A DNA stretch of 64,000 bases, taken from positions 391,857 to 455,856 of the forward strand of contig NZ_SLVX01000003.1 of assembly GCF_004341885.1 (NCBI RefSeq). The letters are read 5' to 3'. Below, in pieces: positions 44,021-52,651 of this stretch. The notes beneath the pieces were generated by a model. It was not told the origin of the DNA. It saw nothing but the letters and a program-made list of their open reading frames with translations, and ran no database searches. A program made the position numbers and the translations under genes. The DNA comes from Shinella granuli (GTDB lineage Bacteria; Pseudomonadota; Alphaproteobacteria; Rhizobiales; Rhizobiaceae). How positions within the stretch are numbered: position 1 is the stretch's first letter; every line of letters begins with the position of its first letter.

Positions 44021-44800
44021 TCAGGCGCCGTGCCAGCGCCCGATCCAGCGTTTGATCGCGGCGCCGATCGCCGCGTCGGTGATGAGGTTGAGCGCGCCGA
44101 TGAGCAGGATGCCGACGACGATGACGCCGACGGAACCGCCGGTGTTGCGCTCGTTGATGATCATGTAGCCAAGCCCCCGGTCGGCGGCGATCAGCTCGGC
44201 GGCGACCAGCACCCCGAAGCTCAGCCCCCAGCCGATGCGCACGCCCGTCGCAAGATCGGGCGCGGCGGCCGGCACGGCGACGCGCAGGAGCAGCGGTACG
44301 CCGCTGAGGCCGAAGGTCTGCGCTGCCTTCAACAGCATCGGATCGATGCTGCGCATGCCCTGATAGGCCGCCGTGACGACGGGAAAGAAGGCGCCGAGGA
44401 AGATGATGAAGAATTTCGACGGCTCGCCGAGGCCGAACCAGATGATCGCAAGCGGGATCCAGGCGAGCGGCGGGATCGGCCGCAGGAGCTCGATCAGCGG
44501 CCGCGCGAGGGCGCCGAAGCCGCGATACCAGCCCGCCGCGATGCCGACCGCCGCCCCGGCCAGCGCACCCAGCAGGAAGCCGGAAAAGACGCGCAGCAGG
44601 CTCCAGAACAGGTTGTCGGCGACGGTCTCGGCCGTCAGGCGCTCGGCCGCCGCGCGGATGGCAAGCGACGGGCTCGGAAAGATCGCCGGGTCGACCAGCC
44701 CAGTGCGGGCGCTGATTTCCCAGGCGGCGACGGCGAGGAACGCGCCGATGAGGCCGAGGGTCAGGTCGCTGGCGGCGGAAAGGCGGGAAAGCGGCTTCAT
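44021..44800 (-). CDS. NitT/TauT-type ABC transporter permease (second)
   Basis: 259 aa from the ATG at 44800 (MKPLSRLSAASDLTLG), overlapping the first permease by 4 bases. BPD_transp_1 domain with about six helices; TAYQGMRSIDPMLLKAAQTFG is the EAA loop of SsuC/TauC-type permeases. RPIPPLAWIPLAIIWFGLGEPSK is also diagnostic. It pairs with the first permease as a heterodimer, whereas many SsuC systems use one permease. Confidence 0.9.
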   Translation of the reverse strand: MKPLSRLSAASDLTLGLIGAFLAVAAWEISARTGLVDPAIFPSPSLAIRAAAERLTAETVADNLFWSLLRVFSGFLLGALAGAAVGIAAGWYRGFGALARPLIELLRPIPPLAWIPLAIIWFGLGEPSKFFIIFLGAFFPVVTAAYQGMRSIDPMLLKAAQTFGLSGVPLLLRVAVPAAAPDLATGVRIGWGLSFGVLVAAELIAADRGLGYMIINERNTGGSVGVIVVGILLIGALNLITDAAIGAAIKRWIGRWHGA

Positions 44801-45588
44801 CGGCGCACCCGGTCGAGATCGCCCGCCCAGGGCAGCATGGCGCGTTCCAGCGCCATCAGGCCGGCGGAGATGGCAAAGCCGATGAGGCCGATGACCAACA
44901 TGCCGATGATGGTGATCTCGCTGCGATAGAAGGTGCGGGCCTCCATGATGAGCGCGCCGAGCCCTTGGATCGTCCCGATCATCTCGGCGCCGACGATGAC
45001 CATGAAGCCGACGCCGAGCGCCATGCGCGCGCCGGCGAAGATGCGCGGCAGGGCAGCCGGCAGCACGACGCTGCGATAGAGCTCCAGCCCCTTCAGGCCG
45101 AAGGTGCGCGCGGCCCTGACGAGCGTCGGATCGACATAGCGCACGCCGGCGATCACATTGGACAGCATGACCCAGAAGCAGCCGTAGCCGATGAGGAAGA
45201 CCTTGGTCAGCTCGCCCGCGCCGAACCAGACGATGACGAGCGGCAGGAGGCTCAGCGTGGCGACCGAGCGGCAGAAGACGATGAGCGGCGCCGTCAGCTT
45301 GTCCACGACAGGCAGGGCACCGATGACGAGGCCGAGCGGGATCGCCAGCGCGAGCGCCGCGCCGTAGCCCTGAAGCACCCGCAGAATGGTGGTCAGCGCA
45401 TGCGACCAGATCGACACGCCCGTCGGAAAGCCCGTCGTCGACAGTTCGACGAATCCCCGCGCGATGCGGCTGACCGGCGGGAACTGGTAGGGCTTGAGGA
45501 AGCCGTAGCGCACCCCCGCCTCCCAGAGAAGGAGAAGAACCGTGAAGGCGGCGAGCGGCGGAAGGGCCTGGACAAGTTTGCGCGTCAT
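44797..45588 (-). CDS. NitT/TauT-type ABC transporter permease (first)
   Basis: 263 aa from the ATG at 45588 (MTRKLVQALPPLAAFTVLL), overlapping the ATPase gene by 4 bases. About six helices; AGVRYVDPTLVRAARTFGLKG is the EAA loop. Sequence FCRSVATLSLLPLVIVWFGAGELTK corresponds to the block in the second permease but is clearly diverged, consistent with an old heterodimer. Confidence 0.9.
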   Translation of the reverse strand: MTRKLVQALPPLAAFTVLLLLWEAGVRYGFLKPYQFPPVSRIARGFVELSTTGFPTGVSIWSHALTTILRVLQGYGAALALAIPLGLVIGALPVVDKLTAPLIVFCRSVATLSLLPLVIVWFGAGELTKVFLIGYGCFWVMLSNVIAGVRYVDPTLVRAARTFGLKGLELYRSVVLPAALPRIFAGARMALGVGFMVIVGAEMIGTIQGLGALIMEARTFYRSEITIIGMLVIGLIGFAISAGLMALERAMLPWAGDLDRVRR

Positions 45589-46400
45589 GTCGAAAGCTCG
45601 TTCCAGATGGCCTGGTAGAGCGCATTGAAACCCGGATCGGTGCGCAGGCGCGGGCGCGGCAGGTCGACCGGGAAGATACGCTTGATGCGCCCCGGATTGG
45701 ACGCCAGCAGTACGATCCGGTCCGACAGCGTCAGGGCCTCGCTGATCGAATGGGTGACGAAGACGATGGTCTTGCGCCGCGCCTCCCAGATGCGCAGCAG
45801 CTCCTGCTGCAATTCGATGCGCGTCAGTTCGTCGAGCGCGCCGAAGGGTTCGTCCATCAGGAGGATCTGCGGATCGAGCGCCAGCGCGCGGGCAATGGAG
45901 ACGCGCTGCTGCATGCCGCCGGACATTTCGCGCGGATAGCGCCCTGCCGCCGCGTCGAGGCCGACGAGCGACAGGAGCTCCAGGGCGCGCCGGCAGCGCT
46001 CGGCCTTGGCAAGGCCCGACTTGCGGAAGCCGAAGGCGACATTGTCCACCGCCGTCAGCCAGGGAAACAGCGCATGCTGCTGGAAGACGACGCCCTGCCC
46101 CTGCCCCGGCCCGGTGACGACCTTGCCGGCAATGGCGATGCGGCCGGCCGAGACGTCCTCCAGCCCGGCGATCATGTTGAGGAGGGTCGTCTTGCCGCAA
46201 CCACTGCGGCCGATGAACGAGACGAATTCGTTCTCGGCGATGGCGAGATCGACATTGTCGAGCACCGGCACGGCGCCGCCGCTGCGCTGCGTGAACACCT
46301 TGCGCGCGCCATCGATGCGGATGAAGGCCGCTTCGGCAGGCCCGCGGCCTCCCACGCCGGTATCCGGGCTGCGTCGTTCCATGACAGGGCTCTGCGACAC
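45585..46400 (-). CDS. NitT/TauT-type ABC transporter ATP-binding protein
   Basis: 271 aa if started at GTG 46400 (GGGGAG 6 bases upstream); ATG at 46382 gives 265 aa. Walker A GRSGCGKTT, Q-loop FQQHALFPWLTAVDN, signature MSGGMQQRVSIARAL and Walker B ILLMDEPFGALDELTR are intact, all typical of SsuB/TauB/NrtD. It is the first gene of the seven-gene leftward operon and divergent from the GntR-LacI hybrid regulator across a 182-base region with inverted repeats. Confidence 0.9.
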   Translation of the reverse strand: MSQSPVMERRSPDTGVGGRGPAEAAFIRIDGARKVFTQRSGGAVPVLDNVDLAIAENEFVSFIGRSGCGKTTLLNMIAGLEDVSAGRIAIAGKVVTGPGQGQGVVFQQHALFPWLTAVDNVAFGFRKSGLAKAERCRRALELLSLVGLDAAAGRYPREMSGGMQQRVSIARALALDPQILLMDEPFGALDELTRIELQQELLRIWEARRKTIVFVTHSISEALTLSDRIVLLASNPGRIKRIFPVDLPRPRLRTDPGFNALYQAIWNELST

Positions 46401-46475
46401 GACGGACTCCCCTTCCGATCGCTGCGACGGATGGCTTTTGCCATTCCGGGATCAAGCGTATACGTGAAAATCAAA

Positions 46476-46509
46476 TTGTAAAGTGCAATTTGTATCCGCT
46501 ATAATACAA
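46476..46509 (+). promoter_or_regulatory. Promoter with overlapping inverted repeats between the ABC operon and the regulator
   Basis: A sigma-70-like plus-strand promoter TTGTAA (46476-46481), 18 bases, TATAAT (46500-46505) is overlaid by TTGTAT (46490-46495) and ATACAA (46504-46509) as an inverted repeat. A further pair AAATTG/CAATTT covers 46473-46491. The overlap suggests autorepression by the regulator that starts at 46583, and the position also allows control of the leftward operon. Inferred from sequence. Confidence 0.6.
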
Positions 46510-46582
46510 TCAGGCGTGAACAGGAGGCCCACCTCCCCGCATCATCAGCCGAAGAGGCGGGATTGCCGGGGCGGGATTCAAA

Positions 46583-47743
46583 ATGTATCCGGTTGGAAGC
46601 AACAAGAAGCAGACACGAATCGACGATCGGGGCAGACCTTTGCGCGCAGCCTCTTCACATGCGGTCCTTGCATCCCTGCGGGACCAGATTGCCCGGCTGG
46701 ACGACGGCGCACGGCTGCCGACGGTGCGCGAGCTGATGCGCAGCCACCAGGTCAGCCAGGCGACCGTGCAGGAGGCGCTGACGCGCCTGCGCGAGGAAGG
46801 ACTCCTCACCTCGCAGGTCGGCCGCGGAACCTATGTCGTCAAGGATGGCGAGGCGGCCGCGCAGGACGGCGCCGACGCCGCCAGGCACCTCGACAGCCTG
46901 CTGATCCTGTCGAATGCCAGCCTCAACGAGCGCTGCGTGCTGGTGCAGAACCACATCGTCGGGCACCTATCGCGCACGGGCAGCAAGGTGGTGCAGATCT
47001 CCTACCACAATACCGGTCACCTGCTGGACATCCTGACGTCGGTTCCGGATTTCGACGCCGCGATCCTGCAATCCCACTACGAGAACATCCCGATCCGGCT
47101 GCTCCATCTCCTCCAGGGCAAGACGCGCGCCCTCGTCGTCGACGGGAATTCCGTGGCGGGCGTCGATATCGACCGGGTCGGCACCGACTGGGAGGAGGCG
47201 CTGGATCTCGCGCTGGAGCATCTTTCGGAGTTGGGACACCGCTCCATCGCGCTGGTTTCGCTGGATTCCATGGCCCAGCCCATCCTGTCCGTGCGGCGCG
47301 CCTTCGACCGGCTCGGCCGCCGCCACAAGGCCGGCTGGGAACACACCGAAAGCATCGCGCTCGGCGGGGTGCTGCATCCCACCCAACGGGTCGGCGACGC
47401 CCTGAAGACGGCGCTCGGCGCATTGGTCGACCGGCACGGCCGGCTTCCCTTCACGGCGATGGCGACGCTCGGCATTTCCGATTCCCTCGGCATCCGGCAA
47501 TGCCTCACCGAAATGGGTATCTCCTGCCCGCAGGACCTCAGCCTCGTCGTGCTCGGCCACCACGACGTTCCGACCGAGCATTTCGGCTTCATGAGCATGG
47601 CCGGCAGCTCGTATCTGGCCGCTGCCAGGAGCCTGATCGAGGTCATCCACAAGCGCATCGCGGCGCCGCGCGAGGCGCCGCAGATCGTCTATCTCGACTG
47701 CCTCGCCGAGTTCCGCGACAGCACCGGCACGCCGCCCCGCTGA
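46583..47743 (+). CDS. GntR-HTH / LacI-type ligand-domain hybrid regulator (AraR-like architecture)
   Basis: 386 aa from the ATG at 46583. Residues about 25-90 are a GntR winged helix (RLPTVRELMRSHQVSQATVQEALTRL), and residues about 105-380 are a LacI/periplasmic-binding-protein-like sugar domain (ALEHLSELGHRSIALVSLDS). This domain order is that of B. subtilis AraR and related sugar repressors. It sits between a leftward ABC/oxidoreductase operon and a rightward ABC/hydrolase operon; inverted repeats occur before both, so it is the probable switch for the whole island. Confidence 0.85.
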   Translation: MYPVGSNKKQTRIDDRGRPLRAASSHAVLASLRDQIARLDDGARLPTVRELMRSHQVSQATVQEALTRLREEGLLTSQVGRGTYVVKDGEAAAQDGADAARHLDSLLILSNASLNERCVLVQNHIVGHLSRTGSKVVQISYHNTGHLLDILTSVPDFDAAILQSHYENIPIRLLHLLQGKTRALVVDGNSVAGVDIDRVGTDWEEALDLALEHLSELGHRSIALVSLDSMAQPILSVRRAFDRLGRRHKAGWEHTESIALGGVLHPTQRVGDALKTALGALVDRHGRLPFTAMATLGISDSLGIRQCLTEMGISCPQDLSLVVLGHHDVPTEHFGFMSMAGSSYLAAARSLIEVIHKRIAAPREAPQIVYLDCLAEFRDSTGTPPR

Positions 47744-47821
47744 AACACAGGCGCCGGCCGGGCGACGGCGCACGCCCTCACCCAAAAAACAGGCTTGCAT
47801 CGAGGGATGCATCTGCTACGG

Positions 47822-47837
47822 TACAATACATATTGTA
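47822..47837. promoter_or_regulatory. Operator-like palindrome before the DUF3604 operon
   Basis: TACAATACATATTGTA: seven-base perfect arms around CA, 61 bases before the DUF3604 start. It shares the TTGTA/TACAA half-site with the repeats at 46490-46509 and is the best candidate operator for the GntR-LacI hybrid regulator on the rightward wing. Confidence 0.62.
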
Positions 47838-47897
47838 TCAGTCGAGTTTGCCCGGAGCATGGCGCGTCCTGGCCATTCGCAATGGGGAGGGTGCAGT

Positions 47898-49448
47898 ATG
47901 TTGGGTGAGCGTCTGCCGGAGCGGCTCCAGCCGCTTGCCTCGCGCTTCGGCGTCCGGCCCTATTACGGCGACATCCACAATCACTGCGACATTTCCTACG
48001 GCCATGGCAGCCTCGAACAGGCGCTGCGCCGGGCGCGCCGACAACTGGATTTCGTCTCCGTCACCGGGCATGCCTACTGGCCCGACATGCCGGTCGACGA
48101 TCCGCGCGTCGCCCATATCGTCGATTTCCACGTCAAGGGCTTCGCCAGGCTCGAAAAGCTGTGGGGCACCCATTTCGATACGCTGGCGGCGGCGGACGAG
48201 CCGGGCGTCTTCACCGTCTTCCCGGGCTACGAAATCCATTCCTTCGCCCATGGCGACTATACGATCGTCTATCGCGACATCGCCCGCCAAGAGGTGATCA
48301 AGGCCGATACGCCGGCAGAACTGCACGCCCGGCTGCGCGCCGCCTATGGCGACGGCGTCTTCGCATTCCCGCACCATATCGGCTACCGCCTCGGCGCGCG
48401 CGGGGTGAACTGGGATACGGTCGTGGAAGACCTTTCGCCTGTCATGGAGATCATCTCCATGCACGGTTGCTCCGAGACGTCGGTCATGGACCGGCCGTTC
48501 CTGCATTCCATGGGCCCGAGCGACGGCCAGTCCACCGCCCGCCATGGCCTCAACCGCGGCATCCGCTTCGGCTTCCTCGGCAATACCGACCATCACAGCG
48601 GCTATCCCGGCTCCTACGGCCACGGCCGCTCGGCCGTCTATGCACCGGAAAACTCCCGCACGGCCCTGTGGGACGCCGTCCACCGGCGCCGCACCAATGC
48701 GCTGACCGGTGATGCAAGCCATCTCTTCTTCGCGATCGGCGACGCCATGCAGGGCGGCAGCGTGGCCGCCGGCGGACATGACATGCTGGAGCTTGAAGCG
48801 GTCGCGGGCGGCGCTATCGACTATATCGACCTCATCCGCAACGGCGACGTCGTCGGCCGGGTGACACCGGACCTGCAACAAAGCCCGATCGACACCGCCG
48901 ACGGCAGCATGGAAACCCTGCTCGTGCTGGAACTCGGCTGGGGCGCACGCGGAAAATTCCACGACTGGCAAGGCTCGCTGGAGCTTTCCGGCGGCGACAT
49001 CCTCTCCGTCGAGCCGCGCCTGCGCGGTTCCGAAGTGGTCTCGCCGCTGGAGGGTGGCGGCGACGCGAAGGACGAAAACGACATTCGCCTTTCCGGCAAC
49101 CGCATCGACTTCACGATCCGCTCGATCGCCAACCCCAACAACACCACCGCCGCCATGCAGGCCATCGCGGCTCGCATCCGCATCACGCCGGATGCGAGGG
49201 TCCGCTTGGTGCTCGACGGCCAAAGCTTTGAGGCGAGCGCCGAGCGCCTGCTCGAAGGCGCGCTTTCGGGCAATCTCGGCCCGATCGACAGCCCCGCCTT
49301 CCGCCTGCACCCACTGCCGCGCCCGCATCAATGGCAGTGGCGCGGCGGGCTCGCCATCGAGCCGCTGCGCAAGGGCGACTGGATCTATGCCCGCATGCGC
49401 CAGGCCAATGGCCAGTGGAACTGGGCGAGCCCGATCTTCTGCGAATAG
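47898..49448 (+). CDS. DUF3604 / PHP-like metallohydrolase-type protein
   Basis: 516 aa from the ATG at 47898 (GGGAGGG 6 bases upstream). No signal peptide. PHP-like metal motifs are visible: YYGDIHNHCDISYGHG near residue 23, AFPHHIGYR near 155 and GFLGNTDHHSG near 230, which could bind two or three metal ions. The C-terminal 200 residues look like a beta-sandwich. DUF3604 proteins have no well-defined reaction that I know of; location with a sulfatase-family enzyme and a sugar ABC transporter suggests a cytoplasmic hydrolase acting on the imported compound. Confidence 0.8.
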   Translation: MLGERLPERLQPLASRFGVRPYYGDIHNHCDISYGHGSLEQALRRARRQLDFVSVTGHAYWPDMPVDDPRVAHIVDFHVKGFARLEKLWGTHFDTLAAADEPGVFTVFPGYEIHSFAHGDYTIVYRDIARQEVIKADTPAELHARLRAAYGDGVFAFPHHIGYRLGARGVNWDTVVEDLSPVMEIISMHGCSETSVMDRPFLHSMGPSDGQSTARHGLNRGIRFGFLGNTDHHSGYPGSYGHGRSAVYAPENSRTALWDAVHRRRTNALTGDASHLFFAIGDAMQGGSVAAGGHDMLELEAVAGGAIDYIDLIRNGDVVGRVTPDLQQSPIDTADGSMETLLVLELGWGARGKFHDWQGSLELSGGDILSVEPRLRGSEVVSPLEGGGDAKDENDIRLSGNRIDFTIRSIANPNNTTAAMQAIAARIRITPDARVRLVLDGQSFEASAERLLEGALSGNLGPIDSPAFRLHPLPRPHQWQWRGGLAIEPLRKGDWIYARMRQANGQWNWASPIFCE

Positions 49449-49524
49449 GAAACCGGGGAAGCCCCGTTTTCCGCGATGCCGAAAGCAAGCACTGAACATT
49501 CATGAGGCAATGGGAGACTCATCG

Positions 49525-50880
49525 ATGACCTCTACGACCCGCATTCCAAGACGCAACGTCCTCAAGGGCGTTGGCATGGCGGCCGCCGCCAGTCTCGTTC
49601 CCGGCGCATTCCGGCCGCTTTACGCCGCCAGCGTCGCGCCGATCACCATCGTGATCAACCAGTCGCCCTGGTTCGAAAGCTTCCGCAAGACGGTGGAAGT
49701 CTACGAGGCCGAAACCGGCAACAAGGTCGAGCTCGACGTCAACCCCTTCGCGGGTTCGCTCGAAAAGCAACGCAACTCCGTACGAGCGAGCGCGGGCCAG
49801 TACGACATCCTGATCATGAACTCCGGCTGGTTCGCCGAGATGTATGCCGGCGGCTTCGTCGAGGCCATCACCGACATCGACCCCGGCTTCCAGCTCGATC
49901 CGGAGGTCTACACGCTCGGCGACACGATCTACTATGACGCCGCCGACAAGACGATGACCAAGGCCGGCAAACTGATGTCGATGCCGGTCTCACCGCTGAT
50001 TCCGATGCTCTACTATCGTGGCGACCTCTACGAGGAGGCCGGCCTTTCGGCACCGAAGACCTTCGCCGAACTGGAAGCCAACGCCAAGAAGTTCCACAAC
50101 CCGCCGGGCATGTACGGCATCGTGCAGCGCGGCGCGCGCGGACCGCACACCGTCGCATACGACTTCTACCCCTATCTCTACGGTTTCGGCGGCGGCATCT
50201 TCAAGGACCAGTCGACGGGCGACTACTCCGTCACGCTGAATTCCGACCAGGGCCGCGAAGCGCTCGACTACTATGTGCGCCTCGCCAAGGAAGCCGGCCA
50301 TCCCAAGACGGCGGCCTCCGACCAGGCCGAGGTCATCCAGGCCATGGTGACCGGCCATACGGCGCATATCATGATGGTCATCGCTGCCTGGTCGCAGATG
50401 GACGATCCCAACAAGTCCGCCATCGTCGACAAGGTCGAATGGGCACCGACGCCCTCCGTCGAAGGCTTCCCCACCTCGCCCGGCCTCGGCCACTGGCTGG
50501 CCGGCATTTCCAAGAACGTGCCCGACGACCGCAAGCGCGCCGCCGTGGAGTTCCTGCGCTGGTTCCAGACGAAGGCCGCACAGCTCGAAACGGCCAAGGC
50601 CGGCGGCATCCCCGTCCATGCGGCAGTCTACAAGGAGCCGATCGCCGACGAGCGCCGCTATCGCTGGATGAAGCCACTCGCCGAAGCCCTGCCGCATGCG
50701 GTGAACATCTACCAGTTCCCCGAGGCGAGCGAGGTCATCTCGGTGCTGGAGCTCGGGCTCAACCGGGCCGTCGCCGGCGAGATCACGACCGTCGACGCGC
50801 TGAACGGCATGTCCGACGAGATCGAGAAGATCATGGCCGGCCATGCCTACAAGACCGGCAAGCTCGATCCGCTGAAGTAA
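49525..50880 (+). CDS. Sugar-type ABC transporter binding protein (SBP_bac_1)
   Basis: 451 aa from the ATG at 49525 (GGGAG upstream). The leader is Tat-type (RIPRRNVLKGVGMAAAAS, cleavage about residue 35). The mature fold resembles maltose/multiple-sugar binding proteins: VYEAETGNKVELDVNPFAGS and PVSPLIPMLYYRGDLYEEAG. It delivers an oligosaccharide or related glycoside to the two permeases that follow. It lies 76 bases after the DUF3604 gene. Confidence 0.9.
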   Translation: MTSTTRIPRRNVLKGVGMAAAASLVPGAFRPLYAASVAPITIVINQSPWFESFRKTVEVYEAETGNKVELDVNPFAGSLEKQRNSVRASAGQYDILIMNSGWFAEMYAGGFVEAITDIDPGFQLDPEVYTLGDTIYYDAADKTMTKAGKLMSMPVSPLIPMLYYRGDLYEEAGLSAPKTFAELEANAKKFHNPPGMYGIVQRGARGPHTVAYDFYPYLYGFGGGIFKDQSTGDYSVTLNSDQGREALDYYVRLAKEAGHPKTAASDQAEVIQAMVTGHTAHIMMVIAAWSQMDDPNKSAIVDKVEWAPTPSVEGFPTSPGLGHWLAGISKNVPDDRKRAAVEFLRWFQTKAAQLETAKAGGIPVHAAVYKEPIADERRYRWMKPLAEALPHAVNIYQFPEASEVISVLELGLNRAVAGEITTVDALNGMSDEIEKIMAGHAYKTGKLDPLK

Positions 50881-50890
50881 GGACCGGACC

Positions 50891-51826
50891 ATGGCCGCCG
50901 CGCAAGCCCAGATCCAATCGTCCCCGCGGCGGCCGACACAGGTCTTCGAAGACCGCGGCCAGCGTCTCTGGCGCTGGCTGACCTTCTCGCCGGCCCTCGC
51001 CATGATGCTCGCCCTCAGCGTCCTGCCCATCGCAAACCTGTTCCTCACCAGCTTCCAGAACATCACCTGGGCGGACGGGCAGCAGGTGCGCACTTGGGTG
51101 GGCCTCACCCATTACCAGGCGCTGTTCTCCGACAGCCTTTTCGGCGCCGGCATCTCCAACACGCTGATCTTCGCCTTCGGCGCCGTCGCCGGCCAGATGG
51201 TCCTCGGCTTCGCCATGGCGCTGCTCTGCACCAAGATCGTACGTGGCCGCGTGCTCTACCGGGCGATCTTCATCCTGCCCATCCTCATCCCGGGCATCGT
51301 CATCGGCGCCATCTGGAAGCTCATGCTCAATTTCGACTTCGGCCTCGTCAACAAGGCCCTCGGCCTCGTCGGAATCCTGCCGCATGACTGGCTGGGCAGT
51401 CCCGAAACAGCCCTCTTCTCGGTCATCGTCGTCGACATCTGGCACTGGACGCCGTTCTGCTTCCTGCTGTTCCTGGCGGGGCTCGAATCCCTGCCGCAGG
51501 ATGTCTTCGAGGCCGCCAGGATGGACGGCGCGGGCGCCTGGCAGGAGCTGATCTACGTCACGCTGCCGCTGATGATCCCGACGATCGTCGTCACCTTCGC
51601 CTTCCGCCTCGTGCTCGCCTTCAAGGTCTTCGACGAGGTCTATCTCCTCACCAGCGGCGGCCCCGGCACCTCGACCGAGGTGATCAGCTTCACGCTCTAC
51701 CAGCGCTTCTTCACCGAGGACAAGGCGGGCTACGGCTCGGCCATGTCGGTCACCGTCATCTTCCTCGTCTCGCTGCTTCTCGTCGTCGCCCTTTCGGCGC
51801 GCCGCCGCACGGGAGCCACCTCATGA
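50891..51826 (+). CDS. Sugar-type ABC transporter permease (MalF/UgpA-like)
   Basis: 311 aa with six membrane helices. The EAA loop is LPQDVFEAARMDGAGAWQELIYVTLP, the hallmark of CUT1 permeases, and SGGPGTSTEVISFTLYQRFF near the end is also typical. It starts 10 bases after the binding-protein stop and overlaps the next permease by ATGA. Confidence 0.92.
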   Translation: MAAAQAQIQSSPRRPTQVFEDRGQRLWRWLTFSPALAMMLALSVLPIANLFLTSFQNITWADGQQVRTWVGLTHYQALFSDSLFGAGISNTLIFAFGAVAGQMVLGFAMALLCTKIVRGRVLYRAIFILPILIPGIVIGAIWKLMLNFDFGLVNKALGLVGILPHDWLGSPETALFSVIVVDIWHWTPFCFLLFLAGLESLPQDVFEAARMDGAGAWQELIYVTLPLMIPTIVVTFAFRLVLAFKVFDEVYLLTSGGPGTSTEVISFTLYQRFFTEDKAGYGSAMSVTVIFLVSLLLVVALSARRRTGATS

Positions 51827-52650
51827 GCCGGCGCACCCATTCCGCCCTTCCGGTCCATATCACATTGGCGATCGGCGCCGCGCTCGTCCTCGTGCCGATC
51901 ATCTGGACCGTCGCGGCCGGCTTCCGCACGCAGATCTCGCTTCTGATGGGTGATGTGCTCTTCACGCCGATCGGCAGCAACTTCGCCGAGGTGCTCTGGT
52001 CGAAGACCTCCGACTTCCTTCTCAACTACCGCAACTCGATCATCGTCGGCATCGCCAGCACCCTCCTGTGCGTCGTCGTCGCCACGCTTGCCGCCTTTTC
52101 GCTCAACCGGATGCGCTGGCCCGCCTGGACCGTGCATCTCTTCCTCGCCTGGACGATGATCTTCCACATGATCCCGCCGGTGGCACTGGCGAGCGCCTGG
52201 TTCACCATGGCGCGGGCGGTGGGGCTGGAAAACACCTTCACCGGTCTGATCCTCGCCCATGCGACGCTCAACCTGCCGATGGCGATCTGGCTGATGGCTG
52301 TCTTCGTGCGCGACGTGCCGAAGGAGCTGGAGGAGGCGGCGATCATGGACGGGGCGGATACGCCGCATATCCTGTGGCATGTCATCCTGCCGCTGATCAC
52401 GCCGGGCCTTGCCGCGACCTCGATCCTCACCTTCATCTTCTCCTGGAACGAATTCGCCGTCGCCCTGACACTGACGATGAAGCAGACGGCCACCGTGCCT
52501 GTCGCCATCGCCAAGTTCGCCCAGGATTTCGAGATCCAGTACACCCAGATGGCCGCCAGCGCCGCGCTGGCCATGGTCCCGGCCATCCTCGTGCTGCTCG
52601 TCGCGCAGCGCTACATCGTCAAGGGGCTCACGCAAGGAGCAGTGAAATAG
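51823..52650 (+). CDS. Sugar-type ABC transporter permease (MalG/UgpE-like)
   Basis: 275 aa with six membrane helices; EAA loop is DVPKELEEAAIMDGADTPHILWHVILP. C-terminal QRYIVKGLTQGAVK is the usual MalG ending. It is the heterodimer partner of the preceding permease, and its stop is 1 base from the sulfatase start. Confidence 0.93.
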   Translation: MSRRTHSALPVHITLAIGAALVLVPIIWTVAAGFRTQISLLMGDVLFTPIGSNFAEVLWSKTSDFLLNYRNSIIVGIASTLLCVVVATLAAFSLNRMRWPAWTVHLFLAWTMIFHMIPPVALASAWFTMARAVGLENTFTGLILAHATLNLPMAIWLMAVFVRDVPKELEEAAIMDGADTPHILWHVILPLITPGLAATSILTFIFSWNEFAVALTLTMKQTATVPVAIAKFAQDFEIQYTQMAASAALAMVPAILVLLVAQRYIVKGLTQGAVK

Positions 52651-52651
52651 C

